A DNA stretch of 7,055 nucleotides from Candidatus Cloacimonadota bacterium (GCA_021108055.1 JAIORR010000271.1:1-7055), one strand, 5' to 3'. Numbered from the stretch's first letter, positions 1 through 7,048 are shown. Made by a program: numbers and translations. Notes: generated from the letters alone by a model not told the origin.

Positions 1-1047
1 CAAATTTGCTATTATACAATCTGATTTTACATTTGAATCCCAATCATTTCCATCATAAAAGAACAATCCTTCTCCCCATGTAAATGCACATATTTGTCCA
101 TTAATTTCTTCAAAACCCATAATGTCAGAAGTATTCAAGCCTGCTTCACCTTTTAGCCAGGAGATCTCGGTTCCGCTTTCAGGAATTTTTGTTACAGCAT
201 AATCCGATGAATCCTGTATCGTTAGAATATCATCATTCCACACACCATAACTGAACCACAGATTATTCTCATTATCAAGGTATACAGGATATATAGGTTC
301 TCCTTCTTTATAAATTGTCCAGGATCCGGGATTATGGATGTTATCGGTTAATATTACACCACTACCTGTTCCAATAGCAATAGTATTATTGTTCAAAGAG
401 ATAGAAGATATTTTTTCACTCGGAATGATCGAATTGTCTTCATTAATATGATCCCATGCACTAAGAACATTCATAGAATCGATATGAACAATATCTAAAC
501 CGAATTCACTTCCGCAGTAAAGGTATCCGTCTTCCGAAACCTGCAATGATGTGATATTATTTGCAGAAAGACCATTTTCAATTGTGTAGTTATTCACCAG
601 AAATGGGAAAGGAAATTCGGGATTATCTGCAAAAATACTAACACCTTCTTTTGTGGCAACAATGATCAATGAATCTTTATGAACGATTTTATTAACTAGA
701 TCGGATGCTAATCCGATAATTTCATTTATCGACATTATAAAATTACTATTTTCCAGACGATCTACTCCGTTTCCTTTTGTCCCGATCATCAATATATTTT
801 TCTCTTGTATATAATCCAATGCTCTTAACTCATTATTAGATAATCCATCTATTGTTGTGTATTTTTCTTTTAATTGTTCATTGTTCAGATCATAAATTTC
901 CAAACCACCCCAGCTTGCAAGATATAATTCGTTGCCTATCTGCTGAATATCATATATGTGATTTGTATTTGTATATATTTTCCAGTTTTTTATTGCAAAA
1001 GTATTAATATATATTCCTATTAAAATAAGTATAATAATTTTTTTCAC
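1..1047 (-). CDS. Exported Reg_prop/PorZ-like beta-propeller protein, C-terminus beyond the window
   Basis: Open frame of 349 codons from a GTG at 1047 to the left edge with no stop, so the protein is truncated by the window. The start is fixed by an in-frame TAA directly upstream (1048-1050) and a good AGGAG five bases before the GTG. Residues 1-18 look like a signal peptide: Lys-Lys, then an Ile/Leu-rich core ending near TFA, so export is expected. The rest is built of propeller-blade units of the two-component-regulator-propeller type: LYLASWGGLEIYD (41-53) followed by TTIDGLSNNEL, LMIGTKGNGVDRL (86-98), IIVATKEGVSIF (128-139), TIENGLSANNI, LYCGSEFGLDIV (176-187), IAIGTGSGVIL and FTWGEGLFFYDG. 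Such proteins occur in FCB-group bacteria, sometimes with C-terminal sorting domains; PorZ is a relative of this style. It follows the sugar transferase by 38 bases and is probably read with it. Its ligand is unknown; binding of surface polysaccharide is only an inference from context. Confidence 0.85.
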   Translation of the reverse strand, partial: MKKIIILILIGIYINTFAIKNWKIYTNTNHIYDIQQIGNELYLASWGGLEIYDLNNEQLKEKYTTIDGLSNNELRALDYIQEKNILMIGTKGNGVDRLENSNFIMSINEIIGLASDLVNKIVHKDSLIIVATKEGVSIFADNPEFPFPFLVNNYTIENGLSANNITSLQVSEDGYLYCGSEFGLDIVHIDSMNVLSAWDHINEDNSIIPSEKISSISLNNNTIAIGTGSGVILTDNIHNPGSWTIYKEGEPIYPVYLDNENNLWFSYGVWNDDILTIQDSSDYAVTKIPESGTEISWLKGEAGLNTSDIMGFEEINGQICAFTWGEGLFFYDGNDWDSNVKSDCIIANL

Positions 1048-1052
1048 TTAGA

Positions 1053-1057
1053 CTCCT
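1053..1057 (-). promoter_or_regulatory. Ribosome binding site deciding the GTG start of the propeller gene
   Basis: On the minus strand AGGAG lies five bases before the GTG at 1047-1045, and a TAA stop sits between them directly against the GTG. No ATG lies upstream in frame. The predicted signal peptide begins exactly at this codon, which supports the choice. Confidence 0.75.
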
Positions 1058-1085
1058 AAAGGATTAATTTATTTTTCTTACTTAA

Positions 1086-2456
1086 TTATCTTCCGGATTT
1101 CGAGAGAACGGTTTTGATGGTTTTCAGAACTATCGATAAATCCAGATAGAAAGACCTGTTCTTTATATAGAATAGATCATATTGTAATTTTTCTAAAGTA
1201 TCTTCATACGATGGAGAATGATATATACCCGAGACCTGATCCCAACCGGTAATTCCCGGTTTGACCAATGTTCTTTCATTGTAGAATGGTATTTGCTTTT
1301 CCAATTTCGATACAAGAACAGGTTGCTCTGGTCGGATGCCAACGAAACTCATATTCCCTTTGATAACATTTATCATTTGGGGAAGCTCATCCAGTCTTGA
1401 TTTTCTTAGTAAAGAACCGAATCGTGTAATCCGACTATCATCATTTTCGGTTGGATTTGAATTACTACTTTTTTTCATTGTACGAAATTTGAATATTATA
1501 AATTTCTTACCATTTTTACCAACTCTTTCCTGCTTGAAAATGATTTCTCCCCTGCTTCTGATTTTAATGATAATGCCAAAAATAATCCACAGCGGGAATG
1601 ATATTATCAATACAAACAAAGCAAAAGAAACATCGAAAACACGTTTTATTATTTCATAAACCCTTTTTTCCCCTTCGCTGAGATTTTCAAGAAACCACAT
1701 CTTATTAATAATATCTACGGGAACTTTTCCTGTAAGATTTTCATAAAAATGATGCAAGTTGATATAATTTATTTTTAACGGCAGACAGCTAAACAATACA
1801 GAGCTTAATTTTTCAGATTTTATTGGATCACAAGCAAGAACCAAAGTAGAAATACGATTTTTTATGATCATTTCTTTTAGATCATTTACATCTTTATAGA
1901 CAGTGATGTTGTTTTTATCAAGATATTTAACATCAGAAGTTTTATCGGGAATGAGGACAAAAGGTATTGTATATCCCAGGTGAGGTTTATGAATAAGTTC
2001 TTCCATTAATATTTTAACCTGCAGATTATACCCGATGATCGCTATTATTTCTTTTGGAAGATAAGCTTTAAGAGACCAATTAAAAAAATGACGCCAAGCG
2101 ATAAATAGAACAGCAAAATCAATTACAAATAACAAAAGATTTGTTTTTGGATTAATATTTATTCCCGGAATTAAGTAGAAAAACAGTGTTGATATCAATC
2201 CGCCTGCAAGAAAACTACGGAGAGAAAGACGGTAAAATCTTCGATTATTGATAGCAAAGTTGAAATCATAAAGTTCTGAAATGTAAAAAATTATCAGCCA
2301 GAAAATAAATATTATACTGAAAGGCATTAAATGCTGCTGCCATAATTCAAGATTTGGACGCTGTGAATATCTTAAATAAAGCGTGATATATAATGACGCA
2401 TACAGAATAACAACATCGCCGATTACAAGTAATAATTTTTTAAACTTATGATTCAT
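1086..2456 (-). CDS. Undecaprenyl-phosphate sugar-1-phosphate transferase (Bac_transf, WcaJ/WbaP-like)
   Basis: A 456-residue polytopic membrane enzyme. The family moves a sugar-1-phosphate from a UDP-sugar to undecaprenyl phosphate, the committing step of exopolysaccharide, capsule or O-antigen repeat-unit synthesis on the inner face of the inner membrane. Visible order: four hydrophobic segments near 7-29, 45-63, 79-97 and 104-122; a Rossmann-like region about 135-235; the membrane re-entrant helix about 272-297 introduced by KRVFD; then the catalytic PF02397 domain. Its motifs are complete: FKQERVGKNGKKF (307-319), KFRTM (323-327), DDSRITRFGSLLRKSRLDELPQ (split here as DDSRITRFG 339-347 and RLDELPQ 354-360, with the Asp356-Glu357 dyad), MSFVGIRPE (369-377), PGITGW (400-405) and YDLFYIKN (426-433). 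Length fits the long five-segment subfamily. The ATG overlaps the upstream glycosyltransferase by 11 bases and has only a weak AGAAG-like site, so coupling is likely. The sugar donor cannot be told from sequence. The glycine-rich loop of the Rossmann region is weak (IIGYNLQ). Confidence 0.95.
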   Translation of the reverse strand: MNHKFKKLLLVIGDVVILYASLYITLYLRYSQRPNLELWQQHLMPFSIIFIFWLIIFYISELYDFNFAINNRRFYRLSLRSFLAGGLISTLFFYLIPGININPKTNLLLFVIDFAVLFIAWRHFFNWSLKAYLPKEIIAIIGYNLQVKILMEELIHKPHLGYTIPFVLIPDKTSDVKYLDKNNITVYKDVNDLKEMIIKNRISTLVLACDPIKSEKLSSVLFSCLPLKINYINLHHFYENLTGKVPVDIINKMWFLENLSEGEKRVYEIIKRVFDVSFALFVLIISFPLWIIFGIIIKIRSRGEIIFKQERVGKNGKKFIIFKFRTMKKSSNSNPTENDDSRITRFGSLLRKSRLDELPQMINVIKGNMSFVGIRPEQPVLVSKLEKQIPFYNERTLVKPGITGWDQVSGIYHSPSYEDTLEKLQYDLFYIKNRSFYLDLSIVLKTIKTVLSKSGR

Positions 2457-3546
2457 ATAATCTTCTATAACTTAGAACGAAGTTTTTCATATTAAATTTT
2501 TCTCTTACCAAATCCTTAGAAAACTTTCCCCAACCGGAAAGTTCCTTCCTTTTATGTGGTAAACTTGTTAAAACATCTTCCAATTTGTCAATATCATTAA
2601 TAGAAACAAGAATACCATTCTTTTCGGATACCAATTCATTATTACCTTTTATATCGGAAGCCACTATCGGTAAACCGACAGACATAGCTTCAAGGATAGA
2701 GATCGGAAGACCTTCCCACCTGGAAAACAGAAGAAATATATCGAAACCGATGAGCCAATCCAATATGTTATTCTGCCAACCGGGAAGTAATATCCTGCTT
2801 GTCATTCCTGCTGAATTCACAATTTCCTGACATTCCATAAAAAGTTCTCCATCTCCGATAAATACAAAGTTGATTTTACTACTATCCTGGCAGACTTTTA
2901 TTGCAGCTTTTACCGTATTTATTACATTCTTCTGCTCCCAGAATCGAAGTACACTTCCAATGACAAAATTATTTTTTATTATCGGTGATCTCAGTTTCTT
3001 AATATCCGGAAGTTCAATGCCGTTGTAAATCGTTTGAGCCTTGTTTGGAGAGACGATTTTTTTTGTTATTGCCAATTCACGCTCACCGTTATTTACAAAA
3101 ATTACTTTATCACAAAAATGAGAAGCAATTCGTTCCAGCATCTGATAAAACTTCTGAACATATCGGGGTTGGAATCTATGAAAAGGAAAACCATGAACTG
3201 TGTGAATAATTCGAGGTATCCCTGCCAGTCTTGCTGCAATCCTGCCAATAAAACCCGTTTTTGAAGAATGAGTATGAACGATATCAAACTTGTATTTTTT
3301 ACATATTTTAAAGATATGAAAGAAAGCGATGAAATCCGGTATTGAGATATTCCGCCTTAACGATCTAACGGGAATGTGATGAAATTCTAATTCTTCCAAT
3401 TTATCTACAAGCGGTCCGCCCGGCTTTGATAGAACGTATATTTCATATCTATTTCTATCGAGTGATGTTAACAGGTTTATCATCATATTCTGAGCACCGG
3501 AGAGCAATGGTAATAATTGAATATGAAGCATTGTTATTTTTTTCAT
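2446..3546 (-). CDS. GT4-family glycosyltransferase, second of a pair
   Basis: A 366-residue cytoplasmic or membrane-associated retaining glycosyltransferase with a GT-B fold, typical in length. The N-terminal acceptor-side domain shows SGAQN (16-20), then DIVHTHSSKTGFIGR (88-102), RLAGIP (106-111) and HTVHGFPFH (115-123), all typical of GT4 enzymes from exopolysaccharide clusters. The donor-binding domain begins after TIYNGIEL (172-179). It shows the phosphate-contacting Arg and Lys in VLRFWEQKN (199-207), GDGE (231-234), LPGW (254-257) and the EX7E signature Glu278 to Glu286 in EGLPISILEAM, followed by GLPIVASDI (291-299). All expected catalytic-site features are present, so it should be active. 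The start codon shares four bases (ATGA) with the stop of the upstream glycosyltransferase, and no strong Shine-Dalgarno is visible, so translation probably depends on coupling. Donor sugar and acceptor are unknown; it probably extends the lipid-linked sugar begun by the transferase encoded next. Confidence 0.92.
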   Translation of the reverse strand: MKKITMLHIQLLPLLSGAQNMMINLLTSLDRNRYEIYVLSKPGGPLVDKLEELEFHHIPVRSLRRNISIPDFIAFFHIFKICKKYKFDIVHTHSSKTGFIGRIAARLAGIPRIIHTVHGFPFHRFQPRYVQKFYQMLERIASHFCDKVIFVNNGERELAITKKIVSPNKAQTIYNGIELPDIKKLRSPIIKNNFVIGSVLRFWEQKNVINTVKAAIKVCQDSSKINFVFIGDGELFMECQEIVNSAGMTSRILLPGWQNNILDWLIGFDIFLLFSRWEGLPISILEAMSVGLPIVASDIKGNNELVSEKNGILVSINDIDKLEDVLTSLPHKRKELSGWGKFSKDLVREKFNMKNFVLSYRRLYES

Positions 3547-4826
3547 ACCGAGGTCTCATTCAATATGTTGGAGAGCTGCTTGGTTAAATGTTTTCTTTCA
3601 TATGTATTATAATCATTTAAATTCAGATCAAAAAAAATTTCTGCTTGATTTGATTTGTGGAGATCGATCATCTTCAGTACGTTCGTCTTGATAGCAGCTT
3701 CATCGTCAATTTCCGAAATTAACCCGGCATTATTATCTAAGATCAAGTTTGCAGCTTCTCCTTTTTCGGGTATCATTGCCAATATTGGTTTTTTGGCTGC
3801 GAGATATTCAAATATTTTTGCCGGAAGAACGATCTCACTTTTCCGCTTGGCAATAAAAAGCAAAAGGAAATCACTTTGTAATAAATGAGCAATACTTTCC
3901 TTATGAGAAACCTGTGGAACGATCTTTATAACTTTCCGTAATCTATTGTTTGTAAGCATCTTTTCGATATCTTTGAAATAATTTCCAATAAATCTGAATT
4001 CGATATTATCCGGTAAAAGTTTTTTCTCTAAAAGTTCTTTCAGTACGTTCAGGAAGAAATATGGAGTTCTTTCTCCATAAAAACCACCTGTATAAGAAAA
4101 AATTAATTTCTTTTCATTTTTTCTTTTGATATTTGGAAAATCATTTTTATCCCATCCGTTGTAGATAACTTTGAACTTGGAAGTCTGAATTTCCGGGAAA
4201 AGCGTTTGTATCTTCTTCCTCGAAAAATCAGTATTGATGATCACATTATTTGCAAAATTCAATATCCTTCTTTCCCAGTTAACAGAAAATTTCTTATGCC
4301 ATTTGGAAAAATATGTAATATCAGGTTTTCCTGTCCACAGATCCCTGTAATCGATGATCAAAGGGAGTTTGAATTTTTTTGCCAGTTTATAAGCTGCAAT
4401 TGCAGATGTAAACGGTCCGATAGTAGCATAAATTGCATTTGTATTCTTGGCTTCGAGTATTCTTTTTCCCTTATTATAGGCAAAGGGAAGCCAACCGATC
4501 TTTGAATCAATCGGAAAAACATCGCCGACAAATTTTCTTGTTCGACCACGAACACTGGTGTAGATTTTTTTTCGTCCATTTGATCTGGGTTTCTCAAATA
4601 TGTATAACAATCTCATCGGGTCGAAGGATCCTGTACGGTGAACAGTAACATCCCCGATTTCTTTCAACAGTGTTTTATCATAAGCAATATACTCGATTGG
4701 CTTAACCGTAAGCACGGTCGGATTCCAGCCATACAGCGGTAGATATTTCACAAATTTCTGCACTCTCTGAACACCCGGTCCGCCCAGAGGTGGAAAGAAA
4801 TAAGCGATCATCAGCACGTTTTTCAT
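3543..4826 (-). CDS. GT4-like glycosyltransferase, first of a pair
   Basis: A 427-residue GT-B type glycosyltransferase of a different GT4 branch from its neighbour. It has the common N-terminal pattern MIAYFFPPLGGPGVQR (6-21), then KYLPLYGWNPTVLT (27-40), in which the glycine-rich loop lies at the nucleotide/acceptor cleft. IGPFTSAIAAYKLAK (136-150) and IIDYRDLW (157-164) are diagnostic of this group. The C-terminal domain contains VIYNGWD (220-226), FSYTGGFYGERTP (243-255) and the donor-site segment LPAKIFEYLAAKKPILA (334-350), where Glu340 stands at the position of the second Glu of the EX7E signature; the first Glu is less obvious, as Glu331 of RKSEIVLPAK. It starts inside the stop of the deacetylase-like gene (ATGA overlap) and has a good AGGA site six bases before the ATG. 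It probably adds a sugar to the undecaprenyl-linked repeat unit; the linkage and donor are not predictable. Confidence 0.9.
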   Translation of the reverse strand: MKNVLMIAYFFPPLGGPGVQRVQKFVKYLPLYGWNPTVLTVKPIEYIAYDKTLLKEIGDVTVHRTGSFDPMRLLYIFEKPRSNGRKKIYTSVRGRTRKFVGDVFPIDSKIGWLPFAYNKGKRILEAKNTNAIYATIGPFTSAIAAYKLAKKFKLPLIIDYRDLWTGKPDITYFSKWHKKFSVNWERRILNFANNVIINTDFSRKKIQTLFPEIQTSKFKVIYNGWDKNDFPNIKRKNEKKLIFSYTGGFYGERTPYFFLNVLKELLEKKLLPDNIEFRFIGNYFKDIEKMLTNNRLRKVIKIVPQVSHKESIAHLLQSDFLLLFIAKRKSEIVLPAKIFEYLAAKKPILAMIPEKGEAANLILDNNAGLISEIDDEAAIKTNVLKMIDLHKSNQAEIFFDLNLNDYNTYERKHLTKQLSNILNETSV

Positions 4827-6541
4827 TGTTTTTCCTGTTCTGTTTTATCAGAAATTTCCGGCTTTTCCAATCTTATCTTCACTGTTGTATCTGCCTTAAT
4901 ATCCGAAAGGAATATTTTATTATCTTTCAATTTATTGATAGCTCCCACAATTGTAAAGATATGATAATTTCCCAGAAGAGTAAAACAACATTTATCCATT
5001 TTTTGCGGGAAGTAGATCGATATTTCGTCTTCTTTTTCCTTTATCTCGACACTTTCTCTTTGTTTCCACCAATCTGCAATCTCCATAAAAGTGGCAATAA
5101 AAACATTTCCGGGAATTATTTCTTCCAAGATGTGAGAAAATAATTGTTTATTATAAGGAATTTCCGTAAAATTAGAAATCGAGAAATTAAATGTTAGAAG
5201 CCCGTTTGTTTTTTCAAATGCTTCCAATATATTATCTATTAATTCTTTAGCTTTTTCAAATGGGAGTATTTTCATTTTGGAAATTTTTAAAGCGTTATCA
5301 CAGAATATAGGAGGAATTTCTAAATATTTAGAGTTATTAAATGAATTCATCGCTTTCTTTGTAAACGAAAAGCGATGATAAGGGAAAGCTATCCCATATT
5401 TGAACCCGATATTTTGGATAAAACCTCTCGATGAATCATAGGCAAATCCGTTTTTTTTGTGGAATTCTGCAGTGATCTTAGTATCGAAATTTTTATAGAT
5501 ATGCCTGATCCCGATCTTATCGGTTCCCGTGATGCCGGTAATACTTTTTTTCTGCCTGGATAATATGTCATTCCTGCTGGATTTGTATGAAGCGAGAAGA
5601 GCGATCTCATTTCCCTTTGTCAGATTATTTAATACCTCTTTTAATACATCATTATTTTTGATTTCATAATCGATATCTTCCGGAATTTCCGATTCTGTTC
5701 CGAAGAAGAAAGTACTGCAAACCCGGTAAAGATTTTCAGTTTCATCGATGATCTCAAAATTCCAGTATTCTTCAATATTCGTAAGAATGAACTTCATTTT
5801 ACTAACGAAATTATTTATGATGTATCTGATCTTATAAAATACCAGGAAATCTTCTAATGTGCTTTTAATGATCTTGGAAAGTGTCCATTTTTGTAATTTA
5901 TCGATATTATGGGAAAAGGCAACAGCAAAAGATTCAGCCTGCGGCCAATATTCTTTTTTTAATAAGAAATAAGAATCTCTTTTGGAAACAGCATCGATTA
6001 TAAATTTCTCTATAAGCCAGAGTAGATGGTTTACAAATGGAATTAACCTGTAATTTATCAGGATCAATTCGGAATCAGGAACTCTATCGTGTTTATCTTT
6101 CTTTAAGGAAATGATCTCGTCATATCCAATTAGATTAAAAAAAATATTTCCTATCAGGTCGAATTTGTAAACACCATAAAAAATATCGGTATCTGTATAG
6201 AATTGAATTGGAACTTCTATTTCTTGTTCGGAAATAACTGGAATTTTTTCTTCCAATTGTATTTCAGATACTTTTAATTGTTCTCTTTTCAATTTTCCCG
6301 GCTGCAGGAGTGATGGTTCTGCCGGTATAAAGAAAATGATCTTGTTCATTGCAAGAATGTAAGCTTCTTTTACAGAAGGTACAATGAGTCCGTAATAAAA
6401 TAGAATATCGTTATTTAAAAGTTGATCTAATCTTGTTATGAATTTGAATTCATATCCGATGGTATTAAAGACGAAATCGAATGTATATCTTATTTCATTT
6501 TTATATTTTTCTAATTCACTTTCAATATATATGGCGATCAT
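4823..6541 (-). CDS. Large polysaccharide-deacetylase-fold protein with degenerate active site (probable pseudoenzyme)
   Basis: A 572-residue protein without a signal peptide. Residues about 1-190 resemble the DUF7033 region that precedes the NodB-like domain in many large deacetylase-family proteins of the FCB group. The domain itself runs about 198-497 and can be followed by eye: WPQAESFAVAFSHNIDKLQKW (split as WPQAESFAVAF 199-209 and SHNIDKLQKW 210-219), EIALLASY (312-319), GIRHIYKNFD (344-353), GFAYDSSRGF (365-374), NIGFKYGIAFP (377-387), LEIPPIFCD (407-415), LTFNFSISNF (449-458) and FIATFMEIADWWKQRES (481-497). From memory, relatives read THDVD, IGLHPSY, RQHYLRFD and NWHNN here. This protein has Asn212, Leu316, Ile348 and Ser454 where Asp and His are expected; only Asp214 remains. 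Catalysis is therefore doubtful, although the frame is intact and scaffold motifs are kept. Residues about 500-572 form an extra, strand-rich C-terminal segment ending in a charged tail. GAGG lies four bases before the ATG; the stop overlaps the next glycosyltransferase by four bases. A binding or scaffold role in polysaccharide assembly is inferred. Confidence 0.78.
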   Translation of the reverse strand: MIAIYIESELEKYKNEIRYTFDFVFNTIGYEFKFITRLDQLLNNDILFYYGLIVPSVKEAYILAMNKIIFFIPAEPSLLQPGKLKREQLKVSEIQLEEKIPVISEQEIEVPIQFYTDTDIFYGVYKFDLIGNIFFNLIGYDEIISLKKDKHDRVPDSELILINYRLIPFVNHLLWLIEKFIIDAVSKRDSYFLLKKEYWPQAESFAVAFSHNIDKLQKWTLSKIIKSTLEDFLVFYKIRYIINNFVSKMKFILTNIEEYWNFEIIDETENLYRVCSTFFFGTESEIPEDIDYEIKNNDVLKEVLNNLTKGNEIALLASYKSSRNDILSRQKKSITGITGTDKIGIRHIYKNFDTKITAEFHKKNGFAYDSSRGFIQNIGFKYGIAFPYHRFSFTKKAMNSFNNSKYLEIPPIFCDNALKISKMKILPFEKAKELIDNILEAFEKTNGLLTFNFSISNFTEIPYNKQLFSHILEEIIPGNVFIATFMEIADWWKQRESVEIKEKEDEISIYFPQKMDKCCFTLLGNYHIFTIVGAINKLKDNKIFLSDIKADTTVKIRLEKPEISDKTEQEKQ

Positions 6542-6558
6542 TATTCCTCAAAACATTT

Positions 6559-6582
6559 TTGGGAAAAGAGTTCAATTCCCAA
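6559..6582. repeat. Inverted repeat, 7-base arms with 10-base loop
   Basis: Arms TTGGGAA (6559-6565) and TTCCCAA (6576-6582) are perfect reverse complements around the loop at 6566-6575. In the transcript it would form a hairpin ending nine bases before the GAGG ribosome site of the deacetylase-like gene. No T-run follows in either direction, so it is not a typical intrinsic terminator. It could be an operator or a leader hairpin; chance occurrence in AT-rich DNA is possible. Confidence 0.45.
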
Positions 6583-6587
6583 TATAC

Positions 6588-6600
6588 TGAATCAGATTCA
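6588..6600. repeat. 13-base palindrome TGAATCAGATTCA
   Basis: A perfect 6-1-6 palindrome, six bases upstream of the longer inverted repeat in the direction of transcription. Its size and symmetry suit a dimeric repressor or activator site, but no regulator gene is present in the window to pair with it. Function is inferred only. Confidence 0.35.
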
Positions 6601-6627
6601 TTTTATACATCTTATTTGTCAACAGCC

Positions 6628-6656
6628 ATTATAATTTGAGCAGATTTAGTCCAATA
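6628..6656 (-). promoter_or_regulatory. Weak sigma70-like promoter candidate for the operon
   Basis: On the minus strand a perfect TATAAT (6633-6628) overlaps the stop of the PPC gene. Upstream is only a poor TTGGAC (6654-6649), matching TTGACA at the first three bases, with a 15-base spacer that is shorter than usual. Transcription would begin near 6621, ahead of both inverted repeats. TATAAT is common by chance in DNA this AT-rich, so support is thin. Confidence 0.2.
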
Positions 6657-7048
6657 TCCTCATCGAAGTTTCTTTCCACACTTCCGGCAAATTCTTCAAT
6701 AATAACTTCACAGGTTGCACTGACCACTGCCAGATTCAGATGACCTCCAAAAGTTCTGTGTTTCTCATCCGCAATGTTTATGTGAATATGAAGATACGGC
6801 TTGCTATCTTTAGTTGTAATATTGCCAATTAATGAAGTGATCTCAAAATCTCCTTTAAATTCGGAAGAAAGATATTTTCTATTTTCTGGTTTGAATAATC
6901 CGATAATAACTTTATTCACAGCTCCTATCGCTGTTATCTTCCCAAGTTGTATTTTATTTTCGATGCACACTTTTTCTATCGATGCCACGATCTCTTCATT
7001 CTTGTCTATCCTGATGATGTATTTTGAATCTATCTTTTTATATTTCAT
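6629..7048 (-). CDS. PPC/DUF296-domain protein
   Basis: A 139-residue protein that is almost entirely one PPC domain (PF03479, DUF296), the fold also fused to AT-hooks in plant AHL proteins. Bacterial members are single-domain, form trimers, and are often annotated as DNA-binding although direct DNA binding is not established for most; some structures show a metal bound by histidines. Motifs seen: IIRIDKNEEIVASIEKVC (11-28), KITAIGAVNKVIIGLF (37-52), FEITSLIGNI (68-77), LHIHINIAD (86-94) and FGGHLNLAVVSATCEV (100-115), with His87, His89 and His103 as likely metal ligands and a conserved Arg126 near the end. No AT-hook, signal peptide or membrane segment is present. The length is normal and the frame complete. 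The ATG at 7048 is preceded by GGGAAAG at the very edge of the window, so upstream signals cannot be judged. The 87-base gap to the next gene leaves open whether it belongs to the polysaccharide operon. Confidence 0.9.
   Translation of the reverse strand: MKYKKIDSKYIIRIDKNEEIVASIEKVCIENKIQLGKITAIGAVNKVIIGLFKPENRKYLSSEFKGDFEITSLIGNITTKDSKPYLHIHINIADEKHRTFGGHLNLAVVSATCEVIIEEFAGSVERNFDEDIGLNLLKL

Larger units (their letters stand above)
6542..6628 (-). other. Intergenic leader ahead of the polysaccharide operon
   Basis: This 87-base gap separates the PPC gene stop from the deacetylase-like gene. It holds two inverted repeats (6559-6582 and 6588-6600) and the GAGG ribosome site at 6546-6549. No stem followed by a T-run is present in the direction of transcription, so read-through from the PPC gene remains possible. 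It is the only gap in the window wide enough to contain a full promoter. Confidence 0.6.

Noticed and set aside
1048..1085. Separate promoter or terminator between the sugar transferase and the propeller gene
   Set aside because: The 38 bases contain the ribosome site and AT-rich filler, with no stem-loop or promoter pair that I can support.
2446..4826. Possible duplication of one glycosyltransferase gene
   Set aside because: Both are GT-B enzymes, but their N-terminal motifs, donor-site segments and lengths differ (366 against 427 residues). They belong to separate branches and are not a recent tandem copy.
4790..5143. Plus-strand open frame of 117 codons
   Set aside because: It lies antisense across the junction of two clear minus-strand genes, its product has no recognisable motif, and it is explained as a shadow of AT-rich coding sequence. 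The same holds for the other plus-strand frames at 1218-1659, 2585-2830, 3034-3264, 3655-3888 and 4206-4648.
1086..6541. Exosortase/PEP-CTERM type exopolysaccharide locus
   Set aside because: A deacetylase-like protein with glycosyltransferases and a sugar transferase recalls those loci, but no exosortase, tyrosine kinase or PEP-CTERM feature is present in the window.
6559..6582. Inverted repeat read as an intrinsic terminator for the PPC gene
   Set aside because: No T-run follows the stem in the direction of transcription, the stem is only seven pairs with a ten-base loop, and it lies about 47 bases past the stop.
6600..6622. Perfect TTGACA on the minus strand (6622-6617) followed by TATAAAAT (6607-6600)
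   Set aside because: The spacing is only about nine bases, far too short for a sigma70 promoter, and no good -10 lies 16-18 bases downstream of the TTGACA.
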